Below are positions 32,059 to 40,579 of a stretch of 64,000 nucleotides of DNA, in pieces. The notes beneath the pieces were generated by a model that saw nothing but the letters and a program-made list of their open reading frames with translations, did not search any database and was not told where the DNA came from. The stretch is taken from the NCBI GenBank assembly GCA_016793445.1, contig JAEUME010000013.1, positions 1-64,000 of the forward strand. Direction: 5' to 3'. Made by a program: the position numbers and the translations under genes. The stretch's first letter is position 1, and each line of letters starts with the position of its first letter. The stretch is from Hyphomicrobium sp. GTDB lineage: Bacteria > Pseudomonadota > Alphaproteobacteria > Rhizobiales > Hyphomicrobiaceae.

Positions 32059-33021
32059 ATGACCCTCATATCCTTGGCCATCAATCCAGTACCTGCCGGC
32101 GTCGTTACCGGCATTTTCGATGGCTATGACGGGCGCAAGCTGCGCTACGCGTGCTGGCAGCCCACGCGCGGCCCGGTGCGGGGCACCGTGTGCATTTTCA
32201 CGGGCCGTGGCGAATACATCGAAAAGTACTTCGAGGTTGTCGCCGATCTGCGCCGGCGGGGCTACGCAGTCGCGATTCACGACTGGCGCGGACAGGGCGG
32301 CTCGGAGCGCGCCTTGTCTGATTCCCGCAAGGGGCATGTCATCGGCTTCACGGAATATGACCGGGACCTTGCGATCTTCATGTCTGAGATCGTCGTTCCC
32401 AACCTGCCGCCCCCATACACAGCGCTGGGGCATTCCATGGGCGCCAACGTCCTATTGCGCAGCGCGCACGATGAATTGTCGCCGTTCGAGCGCATGGTTC
32501 TGGTCGCACCCTTGATCGCCATACACCGCGATCTGCTGGGTGTCAGCCAGAAGGTGGCCCGCATCTACGCGGAAGTTGGCAGCCTAACCGGACTGTCGGC
32601 AGCTTATGTGCGCGGCGGCGATGACCAGCCTGAGGAACTGGTCGATTTCGAGATCAACCGGCTCACCTCCGATTACGTGCGCTGGGCGCGCAACAAGGCC
32701 ATCGTGGAAGCCGCGCCCGAGCTTGCGCTCGGCTCGGCGACGGTAGGCTGGCTGCGCTCAGCGCTGCGCAGTTGCGCGCTGCTTCAGCGTCCGGATTACC
32801 CCAAGTATATCGCCGTTCCGCTGCTCGTGTTTGCGGCTGGCGCAGATAAGGTCGTTTCGACGCAAGCCATTGAGGATTTCGCGGTTGAGCTGAAGATTGG
32901 CGGCATGATCCTGATGCCCGGTTCCAAGCACGAGATCCTGCAAGAGAACGACGCCATCCGCCAGCGCTTCTGGGCAGCGTTCGATGCCTACATGGGCGTC
33001 GCGATCCCGCGCGCGGCGTAG
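32059..33021 (+). CDS. Alpha/beta hydrolase, monoacylglycerol lipase/lysophospholipase type
   Basis: The 320-residue protein has the serine hydrolase_4 layout: the oxyanion region FTGRGEYIEKYF near residue 55, HDWRGQGGS near 77, the nucleophile elbow GHSMG with S126, an acid in VFAAGADKVVS near 270, and the catalytic histidine in MPGSKHEIL near 295. This matches PldB-like lysophospholipases and bacterial monoglyceride lipases. A GTG at 32017 is an alternative start; ATG 32059 was preferred because the family begins close to it. The substrate is not determined. Confidence 0.88.
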   Translation: MTLISLAINPVPAGVVTGIFDGYDGRKLRYACWQPTRGPVRGTVCIFTGRGEYIEKYFEVVADLRRRGYAVAIHDWRGQGGSERALSDSRKGHVIGFTEYDRDLAIFMSEIVVPNLPPPYTALGHSMGANVLLRSAHDELSPFERMVLVAPLIAIHRDLLGVSQKVARIYAEVGSLTGLSAAYVRGGDDQPEELVDFEINRLTSDYVRWARNKAIVEAAPELALGSATVGWLRSALRSCALLQRPDYPKYIAVPLLVFAAGADKVVSTQAIEDFAVELKIGGMILMPGSKHEILQENDAIRQRFWAAFDAYMGVAIPRAA

Positions 33022-33121
33022 CGGCTAGCCTCTTCGCATACACGCGGTTTCGGGAACGATTAAGTTGGCCAGGCGTTTTGCATCCAGTCCGTTTTTTCGA
33101 AACCGACAGCGAGAGATGCAA

Positions 33122-33454
33122 ATGGCCCAGGCACACACGCGGACAGCCACGAAGTCCGGCAACGCCTATTCCGGCGACGAATTCCAGGATACCGTCGAAG
33201 AAGCGAAAACCCAGGTCTCCGAAATGGCGCAGCGCGCGGGCAAGGAGGTACGCACGGTCGCCGAGGACGTGAAAGACTTGGTGGTTCGCAATCCATATAC
33301 GACGCTTGCTGTCACCGCTGGGTTGGCATTCGCTATCGGTGCTCTGTGGAAGCTCAACAGCCGTCCGAGTTCGCGCTTCGACCGAATATTGCGGGACTTG
33401 CAGAATATCGATCTGCCGAGCCGCGCCGACGTTTTGTCGGGCAAGTGGCGGTAA
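33122..33454 (+). CDS. Small membrane-anchored protein, DUF883/ElaB-like
   Basis: The 110-residue product is a short amphipathic helical protein: a hydrophilic N-terminus, a coiled segment (about 20-55; VEEAKTQVSEMAQRAGKEV), then the motif RNPYTTLAVTAGLAFAIGAL near residue 57, a single membrane helix with glycine spacing as in DUF883 proteins that associate with ribosomes or the membrane in stationary phase. The last 35 residues are polar. The start at 33122 is chosen for the GAGAG just upstream; 33116 is possible. Function here is not known. Confidence 0.7.
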   Translation: MAQAHTRTATKSGNAYSGDEFQDTVEEAKTQVSEMAQRAGKEVRTVAEDVKDLVVRNPYTTLAVTAGLAFAIGALWKLNSRPSSRFDRILRDLQNIDLPSRADVLSGKWR

Positions 33455-33482
33455 GCCAAAGTGATTTGCTTCAAAAGCTTTA

Positions 33483-34328
33483 TTATCTTGCCAGCACCTT
33501 GAGTGCGGCCTCGTGCACGCGCCTGTCGCCGCTCGCGAGAATGTCGCCACCTGCGCTGGCGGACTCACCCGACCACGTCGTGACCGCGCCGCCTGCGCGC
33601 TCGATAATGGGGATCAGGGGGGCGATGTCGTATGTCTTCAGGCTTGGCTCGATGATCAGGTCCACGAAGCCCGCCGCCAGCAGGCAATAGCCATAGCAAT
33701 CGCCGCCGTAACGGGTCATGCGCACGGACTTTTCAAAGCGGGCCAAGACCTCCTGCTGCTTGCCCTTGGCAAACAAGCCAGGGTGGGTGGACGTCAGCAC
33801 TGCGTCAGACAGTTTTTCGCACGGTCTTGTCTTCAAGGTTATGGTTTTGCCGGCAGGCCCGCGGCGCATGTGCGTACGCTTCTCGCTCGACCAGAACCGC
33901 TCGCCTGTGAAAGGCTGGTCCATCATCCCTAGAAGAGGCTGGCCGCTATCCATCAGACCGATGAGCGTACCCCACAGAGGGCTCCCCATGATGAAGGCGC
34001 GCGTGCCGTCGATCGGGTCCACGATCCAGCGGTACCGGCTCAGGCCATCCAGCTCGCCGAACTCTTCTCCCGTCAGTGCGTGATCGGGAAAGCGCGCCTT
34101 GAGCGCCCGGGTGATGACCTTTTCAGCGCCACGGTCAGCGGCGGTCACCGGATCGAAACCGCCGTCCACTTTGTTGTCGACGGCAATCGGGTGGCGGAAC
34201 GACTTCAAAATAGCCGGGCCGCTCAAATCGGCAAAAGCATGGGCCCCCTCCAGCAACACCTTGAAAGGCAGACGTTTCAACTGCGGATTGTTTTTTCTAG
34301 GTTTGGCGGAGGCAGGCGGCTGGGTCAT
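33483..34328 (-). CDS. hisN: Histidinol-phosphatase HisN (inositol monophosphatase family)
   Basis: Mg-dependent phosphatase of the IMPase/SuhB superfamily, most like the actinobacterial/alphaproteobacterial HisN that dephosphorylates histidinol phosphate. The 281-residue protein has GEEFG (about 88), the metal site VDPIDGTRAF near residue 105, and the distal GGDCYGYCLLAAG...DLIIEPSLKTYDIAPL block. The alternative is a SuhB-type inositol monophosphatase, so the substrate call is tentative. Two copies of an RNA resembling the suhB/MmgR sRNA lie just upstream. Confidence 0.85.
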   Translation of the reverse strand: MTQPPASAKPRKNNPQLKRLPFKVLLEGAHAFADLSGPAILKSFRHPIAVDNKVDGGFDPVTAADRGAEKVITRALKARFPDHALTGEEFGELDGLSRYRWIVDPIDGTRAFIMGSPLWGTLIGLMDSGQPLLGMMDQPFTGERFWSSEKRTHMRRGPAGKTITLKTRPCEKLSDAVLTSTHPGLFAKGKQQEVLARFEKSVRMTRYGGDCYGYCLLAAGFVDLIIEPSLKTYDIAPLIPIIERAGGAVTTWSGESASAGGDILASGDRRVHEAALKVLAR

Positions 34329-34499
34329 TTGGCTGAACGTCTGTCAGAGTTACTTTGGGGAAGCGAAGTTCACATGTGTGTTACTTTATGCACAAAAGTT
34401 GTTGCATGCCTGATACATCGATTTGTTAATGTGTTTATGCTAGGAATATCGATGATTGCGAGGCCAAGCGAAGCGGCGCATGTTTGCGTTGCGGTTGCG

Positions 34500-34587
34500 A
34501 GTGACACGCTTCTTCGCAGTCGCGTTGCCCACTTTGGGCGTTTCCTCCCTAGACTTGGGCCGTTCGATTACCGGACGGCCTTTTTTT
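34500..34587 (+). ncRNA. mmgR: MmgR/suhB-type (alpha-r8) small RNA, copy 1
   Basis: A conserved block (34534-34567) contains GCCC-GGGC hairpin sequence, the unpaired UUUCCUCCCUAGACUU stretch, and a terminator hairpin GGCCGTTCG/CGGACGGCC followed by seven Ts (34581-34587). The UUUCCUCCCU single-stranded core and order of the two hairpins match what I know of the rhizobial alpha-r8 (MmgR) RNAs, a family named suhB after its genomic neighbour. The 5' end is a guess. An identical 34-base block recurs at 35000-35033. Confidence 0.8.
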
Positions 34588-34964
34588 GCGTCCCACGTTA
34601 GGCGCGCTGCTGGTGCTTGCGGAGGTATTCGCTGACTGCCAGAGCGATACAGCCCCTTCATCGACCTCTTGCGTTCAAACAATCTCGAACCCCCTTTAGG
34701 CAAGCAAGATCTTCGTGGTTGCGAGGAAGATCGAGCGCGCTTTCGAAGCGCGATCCATGCTCGCATTCTTTCCTTTTGTTGCGTTTTTTTAAGGTTGGTG
34801 GTGCCGCGGCAGGGCGCTGCGAGGTCGGGATTTTAGAAGTTTATCAAATAATTACAATAAGTTAAACAGATACTCATCCCCGTTCGAAATGCAAATGTGT
34901 GCATTCAGATCTGCGAAAAATGCAGTTGCCGTTGGTGCGCCGCACCCTTAATTATTGCATTGCG
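34588..34964. other. Spacer between the two sRNA copies, no gene recognised
   Basis: About 380 bases without a credible gene. It contains a hairpin CGCGCTT/AAGCGCG near 34735-34752, a T7 tract near 34783 and an AT-rich stretch near 34835-34900 that may carry the promoter of copy 2. Short open frames here do not resemble known proteins. Confidence 0.4.
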
Positions 34965-35052
34965 ACATCGACGAGTTTCCTTGTCTGTCGCAGCCCTCCT
35001 TGGGCGTTTCCTCCCTAGACTTGGGCCGTTCGAATTTCGGACGGCCCTTTTT
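34965..35052 (+). ncRNA. mmgR: MmgR/suhB-type (alpha-r8) small RNA, copy 2
   Basis: Second copy with the same 34-base block at 35000-35033, a GCCC/GGGC 5' hairpin with different loop bases, and a terminator hairpin GGCCGTTCG/CGGACGGCC followed by CTTTTT (to 35052). Sequence outside the core and hairpins differs from copy 1, as expected for functional paralogues rather than a recent duplication. The 5' end is approximate. Confidence 0.8.
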
Positions 35053-35104
35053 CTTTAGCTGGGGATCCTCAGTGCAGATCGCGCGGGTAGTTCGACGACG
35101 GTGC

Positions 35105-35998
35105 CTACTCGGCTGCCGCGCGGTAGCCGCCAAACCTGTCATGGGCACTCGATATGATGCCCTGGAAAATCGTGTCCAGGTCCGCCTTCAGGCCGGCAAA
35201 GCCTTTGTTGGGAACAAGCCGGCGCTCGTCCAGGTACAATCCGCGATTGACCTCGATCTGCAAGGCGTGGATGCCGCGCGACGGCTTACCGTGATGCTCG
35301 GTGATGTAGCCTCCGGCATAGGGGCGGTTCATTTGTACGTCATAGCCCGCGCGCAAAAACGCGTCGCGCACCGTGCGCGCGAAGTGAGGATCGCAGGAGG
35401 CTCCGAAACGGTCGCCGATCACGATGTCGGGCCGCGTACCGCCGCCCGCCACCGCTGCCGAGGATGGCATCGAATGACAGTCGATGAGCACGGCGAAGCC
35501 AAAGAGCGCTTCGGTTTCGTTGATCAGGGCCGCGAGCGCCGAATGGAAGGGGAAATAGAGACGTTCTATGCGGTCCATAACCGATTTCAACGAAAGGCGT
35601 TCCGCGTAGATTTCCTCGCCATCGGCGACAATGCGTGCCACCGTGCCAAGCCCGCCCACGACGCGAACGGATTGCGTGTTGGCATGGGCCGGTAAGGGCT
35701 CGCTGACGAGTTCCGGATCGAGTTCGTAAGGCTCACGGTTGACGTCGAGATAGGCGCGGGGAAACAGGGCCGAGATCAGGGGCGCACCGAAGGCCGGCAT
35801 GCCTGAGAAAAGGTGGTCGACGAAGCAGTCCTCGGATTTGCGCAAAGAAATCGGATCGAGCCGCGACGCCGCAAGGAACTCCGCAGGATAGTGCCGCCCG
35901 GAGTGGGGTGAAGAAAATACAAACGCCGCCGTCTGCCGTTCCGGACGGACAAGCTCGAAAGAAGACTTCAGCGCGGTGGGGCGGCCGGTGTTCTCCAT
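35105..35998 (-). CDS. N-formylglutamate amidohydrolase family protein
   Basis: Metal-dependent hydrolase of the N-formylglutamate deformylase family, which releases formate from formylglutamate in histidine breakdown in some organisms. The 297-residue protein has SSPHSGRHYP near residue 30, RAYLDVNREPYELD near 83, a DCHSMPS segment near 170 and the LQIEVNRGLY segment near 245, typical of family metal-binding and substrate residues. The ATG at 35998 is preferred; the frame extends 19 codons upstream with no similarity. Other hut genes are absent here, so a pathway role is uncertain. It is divergent from cpdR, a common arrangement in Hyphomicrobiales. Confidence 0.88.
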   Translation of the reverse strand: MENTGRPTALKSSFELVRPERQTAAFVFSSPHSGRHYPAEFLAASRLDPISLRKSEDCFVDHLFSGMPAFGAPLISALFPRAYLDVNREPYELDPELVSEPLPAHANTQSVRVVGGLGTVARIVADGEEIYAERLSLKSVMDRIERLYFPFHSALAALINETEALFGFAVLIDCHSMPSSAAVAGGGTRPDIVIGDRFGASCDPHFARTVRDAFLRAGYDVQMNRPYAGGYITEHHGKPSRGIHALQIEVNRGLYLDERRLVPNKGFAGLKADLDTIFQGIISSAHDRFGGYRAAAE

Positions 35999-36294
35999 TC
36001 TCGTCGTGTCTATCCCCGCATCCTGATGAAGTTGCCTCAGTAACCCGGCCCCCAAGCGCGCTGGTGCGCCCGAGCGCCAATTTACGGCAGACAGTGCCAG
36101 CGCGATCGCATCGTGTCCATGCTTGTGGCCTGCCGGCGCGCACTATGGATCGTCGGGTAATCAGGTGTTGCTCATGAGCCCCGCTTTCTTCCACAGCTTC
36201 ATCCAACATTTACCAAACTCGAGACAGATTTGCGTCCTAGCGAAATTCCGCTAATGCATAGTGCCCACTATTTCTCGCCAGCAAGAGTAACCCC

Positions 36295-36681
36295 ATGCCC
36301 ATCAAGCCCTCCAGCATCCCGCTGCACCGCATTCTGTTGGCCGAAGACGACGATTCGATGCGTGGCTTCCTGGTGAAGGCTTTGGAAAAGGCCAACTACG
36401 ACGTGGTCGCCTTTGCCAACGGCGAGGACGCCTACGAGCGGCTGAAGCACGAGCCTTTTACGCTGCTGTTGACGGATATCGTGATGCCCAAAATGGACGG
36501 CATCGAGCTTGCACGGCGCGCAAGCGAGATCGATCCGGATCTCAAGATCATGTTCATCACCGGCTTTGCGGCCGTGGTTCTGAACAGCGACCATCAGCCG
36601 CCCAAGGATGCCCGGGTGCTGTCCAAGCCGTTCCATTTGAAAGACCTTGTAAAAGAGGTCGACCGCCTCCTTGCGGCCTGA
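36295..36681 (+). CDS. cpdR: Single-domain response regulator CpdR
   Basis: Receiver-only regulator that, when unphosphorylated, primes ClpXP for degradation of cell-cycle proteins, and so couples the CckA-ChpT phosphorelay to proteolysis in alphaproteobacteria. The 128-residue protein has the acidic pocket EDDD (17-20), the phospho-acceptor D61 in LLTDIVMPKMDG, and the conserved ITGFAAV and LSKPFHLKDLV segments that are characteristic of CpdR. No output domain follows. A CtrA-type box elsewhere in the window (16.7 kb) belongs to the same regulatory circuit. Confidence 0.93.
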   Translation: MPIKPSSIPLHRILLAEDDDSMRGFLVKALEKANYDVVAFANGEDAYERLKHEPFTLLLTDIVMPKMDGIELARRASEIDPDLKIMFITGFAAVVLNSDHQPPKDARVLSKPFHLKDLVKEVDRLLAA

Positions 36682-36777
36682 GGGCGCAGAGGGGAAGTGC
36701 ATTTCCGGCATCGATTTTGGCATCGGAGGCTTGACCAGCAAGCCGAACACCCTCTAGAAGCACGTCTTCCCTTGATT

Positions 36778-36852
36778 GGGCACTTAGCTCAGCGGTAGAG
36801 CACTACCTTGACATGGTAGGGGTCAGAGGTTCGATCCCTCTAGTGCCCACCA
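36778..36852 (+). tRNA. tRNA-Val (GAC)
   Basis: Complete cloverleaf of 75 bases including the encoded CCA: acceptor stem GGGCACT/AGTGCCC, D-arm, anticodon stem CTACC/GGTAG with loop TTGACAT (anticodon GAC), and T-arm AGAGG-TTCGATC-CCTCT. It lies between cpdR and rpmJ, on the same strand. Confidence 0.97.
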
Positions 36853-36873
36853 GTTTCATCCATCGGTGTCGTC

Positions 36874-36999
36874 ATGAAAGTTAGAAACTCGTTGAAATCC
36901 TTGCGCTCGCGGCACCGCGATAACCGCGTTGTGCGTCGCAAGGGCCGCGTCTACGTGATTAACAAGACGCAAAAGCGCTTCAAGGCGCGCCAGGGCTGA
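36874..36999 (+). CDS. rpmJ: 50S ribosomal protein L36
   Basis: A 41-residue, very basic protein: [20 protein letters not shown] followed by [21 protein letters not shown]. This is the L36 form common in proteobacteria that lacks the four zinc-ligand cysteines (C-minus type). It is only 22 bases after tRNA-Val, so the two may share a transcript. It is too short to appear as a long open frame but is unambiguous by sequence. Confidence 0.95.
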   Translation: MKVRNSLKSLRSRHRDNRVVRRKGRVYVINKTQKRFKARQG

Positions 37000-37080
37000 T
37001 TGTCCAAGGGCAATCCACGTCTTGGCAGATTAATTTTCTGTACTTTGACGCCTGGGGCGGCTTTCGGTAGGTTTGCGCCT

Positions 37081-37848
37081 ATGAGTAAGCGCATCCAATT
37101 TCTGCTTGGCTGTACATTTGTGTCCCTCGCTGCCATGGCGGGGGTTTCGTCGTTTGCCCAGGAGGCTCAGCCTCCCCCAGACCAGCCCCCCGCGGTGGTC
37201 GTGCCTGATCCTTCCGCGCCAGAGGCAAACGACAAGGAGGCCGCGCCTGCCCCGGCTCCTGATGCCGATGGCCCGGGTTTGCGCGAGCGCTATCGCTCCG
37301 CGCGCAAGGGCTATCAGGGCGATCCGGGGCTGATGGGTCTCAACTTCCCGCGCAATCAGGAGGAAGCGACGATTGTTCTCGGCAAGCTATTTGCCGCACT
37401 CTCCAAGATGGAAGATCCCCTTCTCGCAACGAAGGTGATGGACACTATTGAGCGGATCTGGCGTCTACCGGGCGGCGATACGGTCAACCTTCTTATCGAC
37501 CGCGCGTCGGATGCCGCCAACAAGAACAATCCCGATCTTGCCTTGAAGCTGCTTGATGCGGCCGTGGACCTTGCTCCCGATTATGCGGAGGCCTGGAGCC
37601 GGCGCGCGTTCGTCTATTACCTCAAGGGAGACACCGCTCGCGCGTTGGGTGATCTGAGGCGCACGCTTGCGCTTGAGCCAAACCACTTCAAGGCGCTCGA
37701 AGGCCTATCCAAGATCCTCGAGGAGCAGGGCCAGAAGAAGGGCGCGCTCAAGGCGCTTGAGGAACTCTATCGCATTAATCCCAATTCACCCGGCGCGAAG
37801 ACGGCGATCGACAATCTGAAAAAGGACGTGGAAGGGCAGGGCATCTAG
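37081..37848 (+). CDS. Secreted tetratricopeptide-repeat protein
   Basis: The 255-residue product has a signal peptide (about residues 1-26, ending SSFAQE), a Pro/Ala-rich acidic linker (about 28-65), and two to three TPR-like helix pairs (about 105-235; AWSRRAFVYYLKGDTARALGDLRRTLALEP is the clearest). It is probably a periplasmic scaffold. A strong bidirectional terminator follows. Similar short TPR proteins are widespread in Hyphomicrobiales; no function can be assigned. Confidence 0.8.
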   Translation: MSKRIQFLLGCTFVSLAAMAGVSSFAQEAQPPPDQPPAVVVPDPSAPEANDKEAAPAPAPDADGPGLRERYRSARKGYQGDPGLMGLNFPRNQEEATIVLGKLFAALSKMEDPLLATKVMDTIERIWRLPGGDTVNLLIDRASDAANKNNPDLALKLLDAAVDLAPDYAEAWSRRAFVYYLKGDTARALGDLRRTLALEPNHFKALEGLSKILEEQGQKKGALKALEELYRINPNSPGAKTAIDNLKKDVEGQGI

Positions 37849-37919
37849 CCTGCACGGCCTTGCGCGCTGAAGTTAATCTTGCCGCCACATGGTTGGTGGA
37901 TGAAGGCCGCACAAATAAA

Positions 37920-37945
37920 AAAGAGCGGCCAAAAGGCCGCTCTTT
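37920..37945. terminator. Bidirectional intrinsic terminator between convergent genes
   Basis: Perfect 11-base stem AAAGAGCGGCC/GGCCGCTCTTT (37920-37930 with 37935-37945) and a four-base loop. It is followed by Ts on both strands (TCTTTCC and, on the minus strand, CTCTTTTTTATTT), so it serves the TPR gene and the small gene at 37991-38299. Confidence 0.9.
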
Positions 37946-37990
37946 CCTGGCTGGATTCTAACAAAACCGCGCAAAGGCGCTGCGGTTCGA

Positions 37991-38299
37991 TTAGAACCAA
38001 TACCATACACCACGGCGGCGGCGGCGACGGCGGCGACGTCCCCTGCGGCGTCTCCTGCGCCAGCGCTGCGCGTGAGCGGGCGTCGACGCGGCCGTCAGTG
38101 TCGCCACGCTCGTCACGCCGGCAATGCCGAGCGCCGTCGCACCCATCGAACCCACCGTGGTGACGCCATAGGCGATCATCATGGCGATGACCGCTATCGT
38201 GCCAACCAGGATCTTTCGGATGTTGCGAGCGACACTCATGCCGAAAGCCGAAGCTCTCTGAACGGCATCGCGTGGATTGAAAGATCTCATTTGTTCCAT
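37991..38299 (-). CDS. Small membrane/secreted protein with poly-arginine tail
   Basis: The 102-residue product has one long hydrophobic stretch (about 30-75) ending in PAHAQ, which resembles a signal peptidase site, and then an extraordinary tail: RWRRRRRR, G, nine arginines, and GVWYWF. AGGCGGTG precedes the ATG at 38299, and a strong terminator follows the stop, which supports a real gene. The tail could bind nucleic acid, polyphosphate or anionic envelope polymers. I do not recognise the family beyond the general alphaproteobacterial pattern of an AHA-type cleavage site followed by Arg-rich sequence. Confidence 0.6.
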   Translation of the reverse strand: MEQMRSFNPRDAVQRASAFGMSVARNIRKILVGTIAVIAMMIAYGVTTVGSMGATALGIAGVTSVATLTAASTPAHAQRWRRRRRRGRRRRRRRRRGVWYWF

Positions 38300-38676
38300 T
38301 TCACCGCCTTTCTCTCATTAACCGCTACAAAACTGTAGCGTCGTCTGAAGAGTACTTGGCCAAGCACCAATTGCACGGCATAAGGTGCTCGGTCTTTGAA
38401 ATCTTAGGATCTGCTTTTCCACTCAGAAAAATAGATCGCCGAATAGCGGAAAGCTCAAATCGTCAGATTACAACTCCTCACCTTACAGAGAAGATCCAGC
38501 CTTCACAAGCCGGACAACTCCGCCACCTGGCAATCAAAATCCCATCGATTTTTTGCCACCGGCAGAAGCGCAGATTAATGTCATTATTCTGCAACCGCTC
38601 ACGCAAGGGTGCGACAGCGTCCAAGCGAGGAGGAGGGTTCTGCCCAACTTTGTTCTTGTTTCCTGCATAAGATTGG
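38300..38676. other. Intergenic region, lower GC, no gene seen
   Basis: About 375 bases between two divergent genes. Base composition is less GC-rich than the neighbours, and the one open frame on the plus strand (38356-38670) has no ribosome binding site or recognisable sequence. It may hold promoters for both flanking genes. Confidence 0.4.
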
Positions 38677-40503
38677 ATGGCGCGGCCGATGTCTAAAAGT
38701 AAGCCTACGTACGTTCTCGGTATCAATGCCTACGATCACGATGTCAGCGCATGCCTGCTGCGCGACGGCGAGATTGCATTCGCCATCGAGAAGGAGCGCG
38801 TTACACGCCAGAAGCACGCGACAGGATTTTTCCAGGAGGTCGTCGACTACTGCCTTAAGGCGGAAGGCATCACCCTCGACGATGTCGATTTGGTCGTACG
38901 CAATTGCTATGTGCTCCCGGTGGAGGATCTGGAAACGCGCCTCGTCTACGAAAGCGTGCCGGAGTTTCTGAGCGACGAGGAGCGTATTCAGGCGAAGAGC
39001 AACCCGCTCTATCTGCCCAAGTCCAACAAGGTCGTGACGCTCTCCCACCATCTGGCGCACGCCTACAGCGCCTTTGCGGCCTGCCCGTTTGATGAAGGCG
39101 TTGTGATGATCGTCGATGGCGTGGGGAGTTATGCGACCGACGTCAAGGAACCTGGTCAGATGACGGAGGGCGCCACCCCCTTGGCGCGCGAGTCGGAGAG
39201 TTTCTATGCCTTCAAGGGGACTAGCCTCACGACCTTGAAAAAGGTCTGGCTGGAGCCCGTGCGCGGCTTCTTGAGCGACGAATTCTTCTTCATGGAGGGA
39301 TTGGGCGCCGCCTATAGCCGGGTGTCCAGTTACATCTTCGCAGATTGGAACAAGTGCGGTGAGGTCATGGGGCTTGCGCCCTACGGCACGCCAAATGCCT
39401 TTCAACCCCTTGTCATCATCAAGGATGGCGAGATCGCCGTTCCGGAGTGGACGGCCGAGTTCAACAAGCCGTGGATGCCAGAGCTTGACGAGAACTGGGA
39501 AAAGAACCCGCACGTCCAGCACTGGCGGGACATGGCGTGGCGCGTCCAGGACGACACCGAGAAGGTACTGCTGGAGCGGGCGCGCTGGCTGCGCGAAAAG
39601 ACCGGCGCGAAGTACCTGTGCATCGCAGGGGGCGTCGGACTCAATTGCGTGGCGAACGGCAAGCTCGCCGAAGAGGCGGGCTTCGAGGACATCTGGGTTC
39701 AGCCGGCCGCCGGCGACGGAGGCATCGCGATCGGCTGTGCCTATTACGGTTGGCTTGAGATCCTGAAGAAGCCGCGCAAATACGTGATCAATCACGCCTA
39801 CTTCGGTGTCGACTATGCGCCCGAGGTTTCACGCAAGGCCGTCCAGCAGCCTCGCGTCAAGATGGAAACCGTGGTTAAGGAAAGCGACGACATCTGTGCG
39901 GAGACCGCGCGGCTGTTGTCCGAGGGCAAGGTTTTCGGATGGTTCCAGGGGCGTTCGGAATTCGGGCCGCGCTCGCTGGGCAACCGGTCCATCCTGGCCG
40001 ACCCGCGCACGGCTGAGATGAAGGACATCCTCAACAAGCGCGTGAAGTTCCGGCAGGCGTTCCGTCCCTTCGCCCCCATCGTGCTCGCCGAGCGCGCCAA
40101 GGACATTTTCGAAGGCGACATCGATTCTCCGTTCATGCTCATGGCCATGAAGGTGAAGCCTGCGTGGAAGGATAAAATTCCCGCTATTGTGCATGTGGAT
40201 GGAACCGCGCGCGTGCAGACCGTCCGGGAAGATCAGAATCCCAAGCTGCATCGGCTGTTGAAGGAGTTTGAAAAGATCACCGGCGTTCCGGTGCTCGTCA
40301 ACACCTCCTTCAACGTCAAGGGCGAGCCCATCGTGGAGACGCCGCTGGATGCGCTCAATTGTTTCCTTGGCACCGGCATTGATTACCTCGCCTTGCACGA
40401 CATGCTGATCGAGAAGAATAAGATGCACGGCATCATGCTGCCAATGCGCAAGACCTATAAGGAAATCTCCGAGATGGTGAAGCGCGGTCTCATGGTGGAT
40501 TGA
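38677..40503 (+). CDS. Carbamoyltransferase, NodU/CmcH/TobZ family
   Basis: Carbamoyl-phosphate-dependent O-carbamoyltransferase; in the family it decorates Nod factors (NodU), antibiotics or polysaccharides. The 608-residue protein has the Kae1-like N-terminal domain (about 10-350) with the iron-binding HHLAHAYSAF near residue 125, EGLGAAYSRV near 208, GGVGLNCVANGKL near 320, and the YrdC-like C-terminal domain (about 400-600) with GRSEFGPRSLGNRSILADPR and NTSFNVKGEP. There are no nodulation, cephamycin or other secondary-metabolite genes next to it, so surface-polysaccharide modification is likeliest. An ATG at 38689 is an alternative start. Confidence 0.9.
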   Translation: MARPMSKSKPTYVLGINAYDHDVSACLLRDGEIAFAIEKERVTRQKHATGFFQEVVDYCLKAEGITLDDVDLVVRNCYVLPVEDLETRLVYESVPEFLSDEERIQAKSNPLYLPKSNKVVTLSHHLAHAYSAFAACPFDEGVVMIVDGVGSYATDVKEPGQMTEGATPLARESESFYAFKGTSLTTLKKVWLEPVRGFLSDEFFFMEGLGAAYSRVSSYIFADWNKCGEVMGLAPYGTPNAFQPLVIIKDGEIAVPEWTAEFNKPWMPELDENWEKNPHVQHWRDMAWRVQDDTEKVLLERARWLREKTGAKYLCIAGGVGLNCVANGKLAEEAGFEDIWVQPAAGDGGIAIGCAYYGWLEILKKPRKYVINHAYFGVDYAPEVSRKAVQQPRVKMETVVKESDDICAETARLLSEGKVFGWFQGRSEFGPRSLGNRSILADPRTAEMKDILNKRVKFRQAFRPFAPIVLAERAKDIFEGDIDSPFMLMAMKVKPAWKDKIPAIVHVDGTARVQTVREDQNPKLHRLLKEFEKITGVPVLVNTSFNVKGEPIVETPLDALNCFLGTGIDYLALHDMLIEKNKMHGIMLPMRKTYKEISEMVKRGLMVD

Positions 40504-40579
40504 TATTTCCGACCCTGGGCTGTCGCCGGAGCTGAAATCATGCGGACAGCCGACACGTCCCCACCCTGACGGCTGTGAC

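Noticed and set aside
34617..34865. An 82-codon frame between the two sRNA copies
   Set aside because: No ribosome binding site and no protein similarity; the region reads better as spacer and sRNA promoter.
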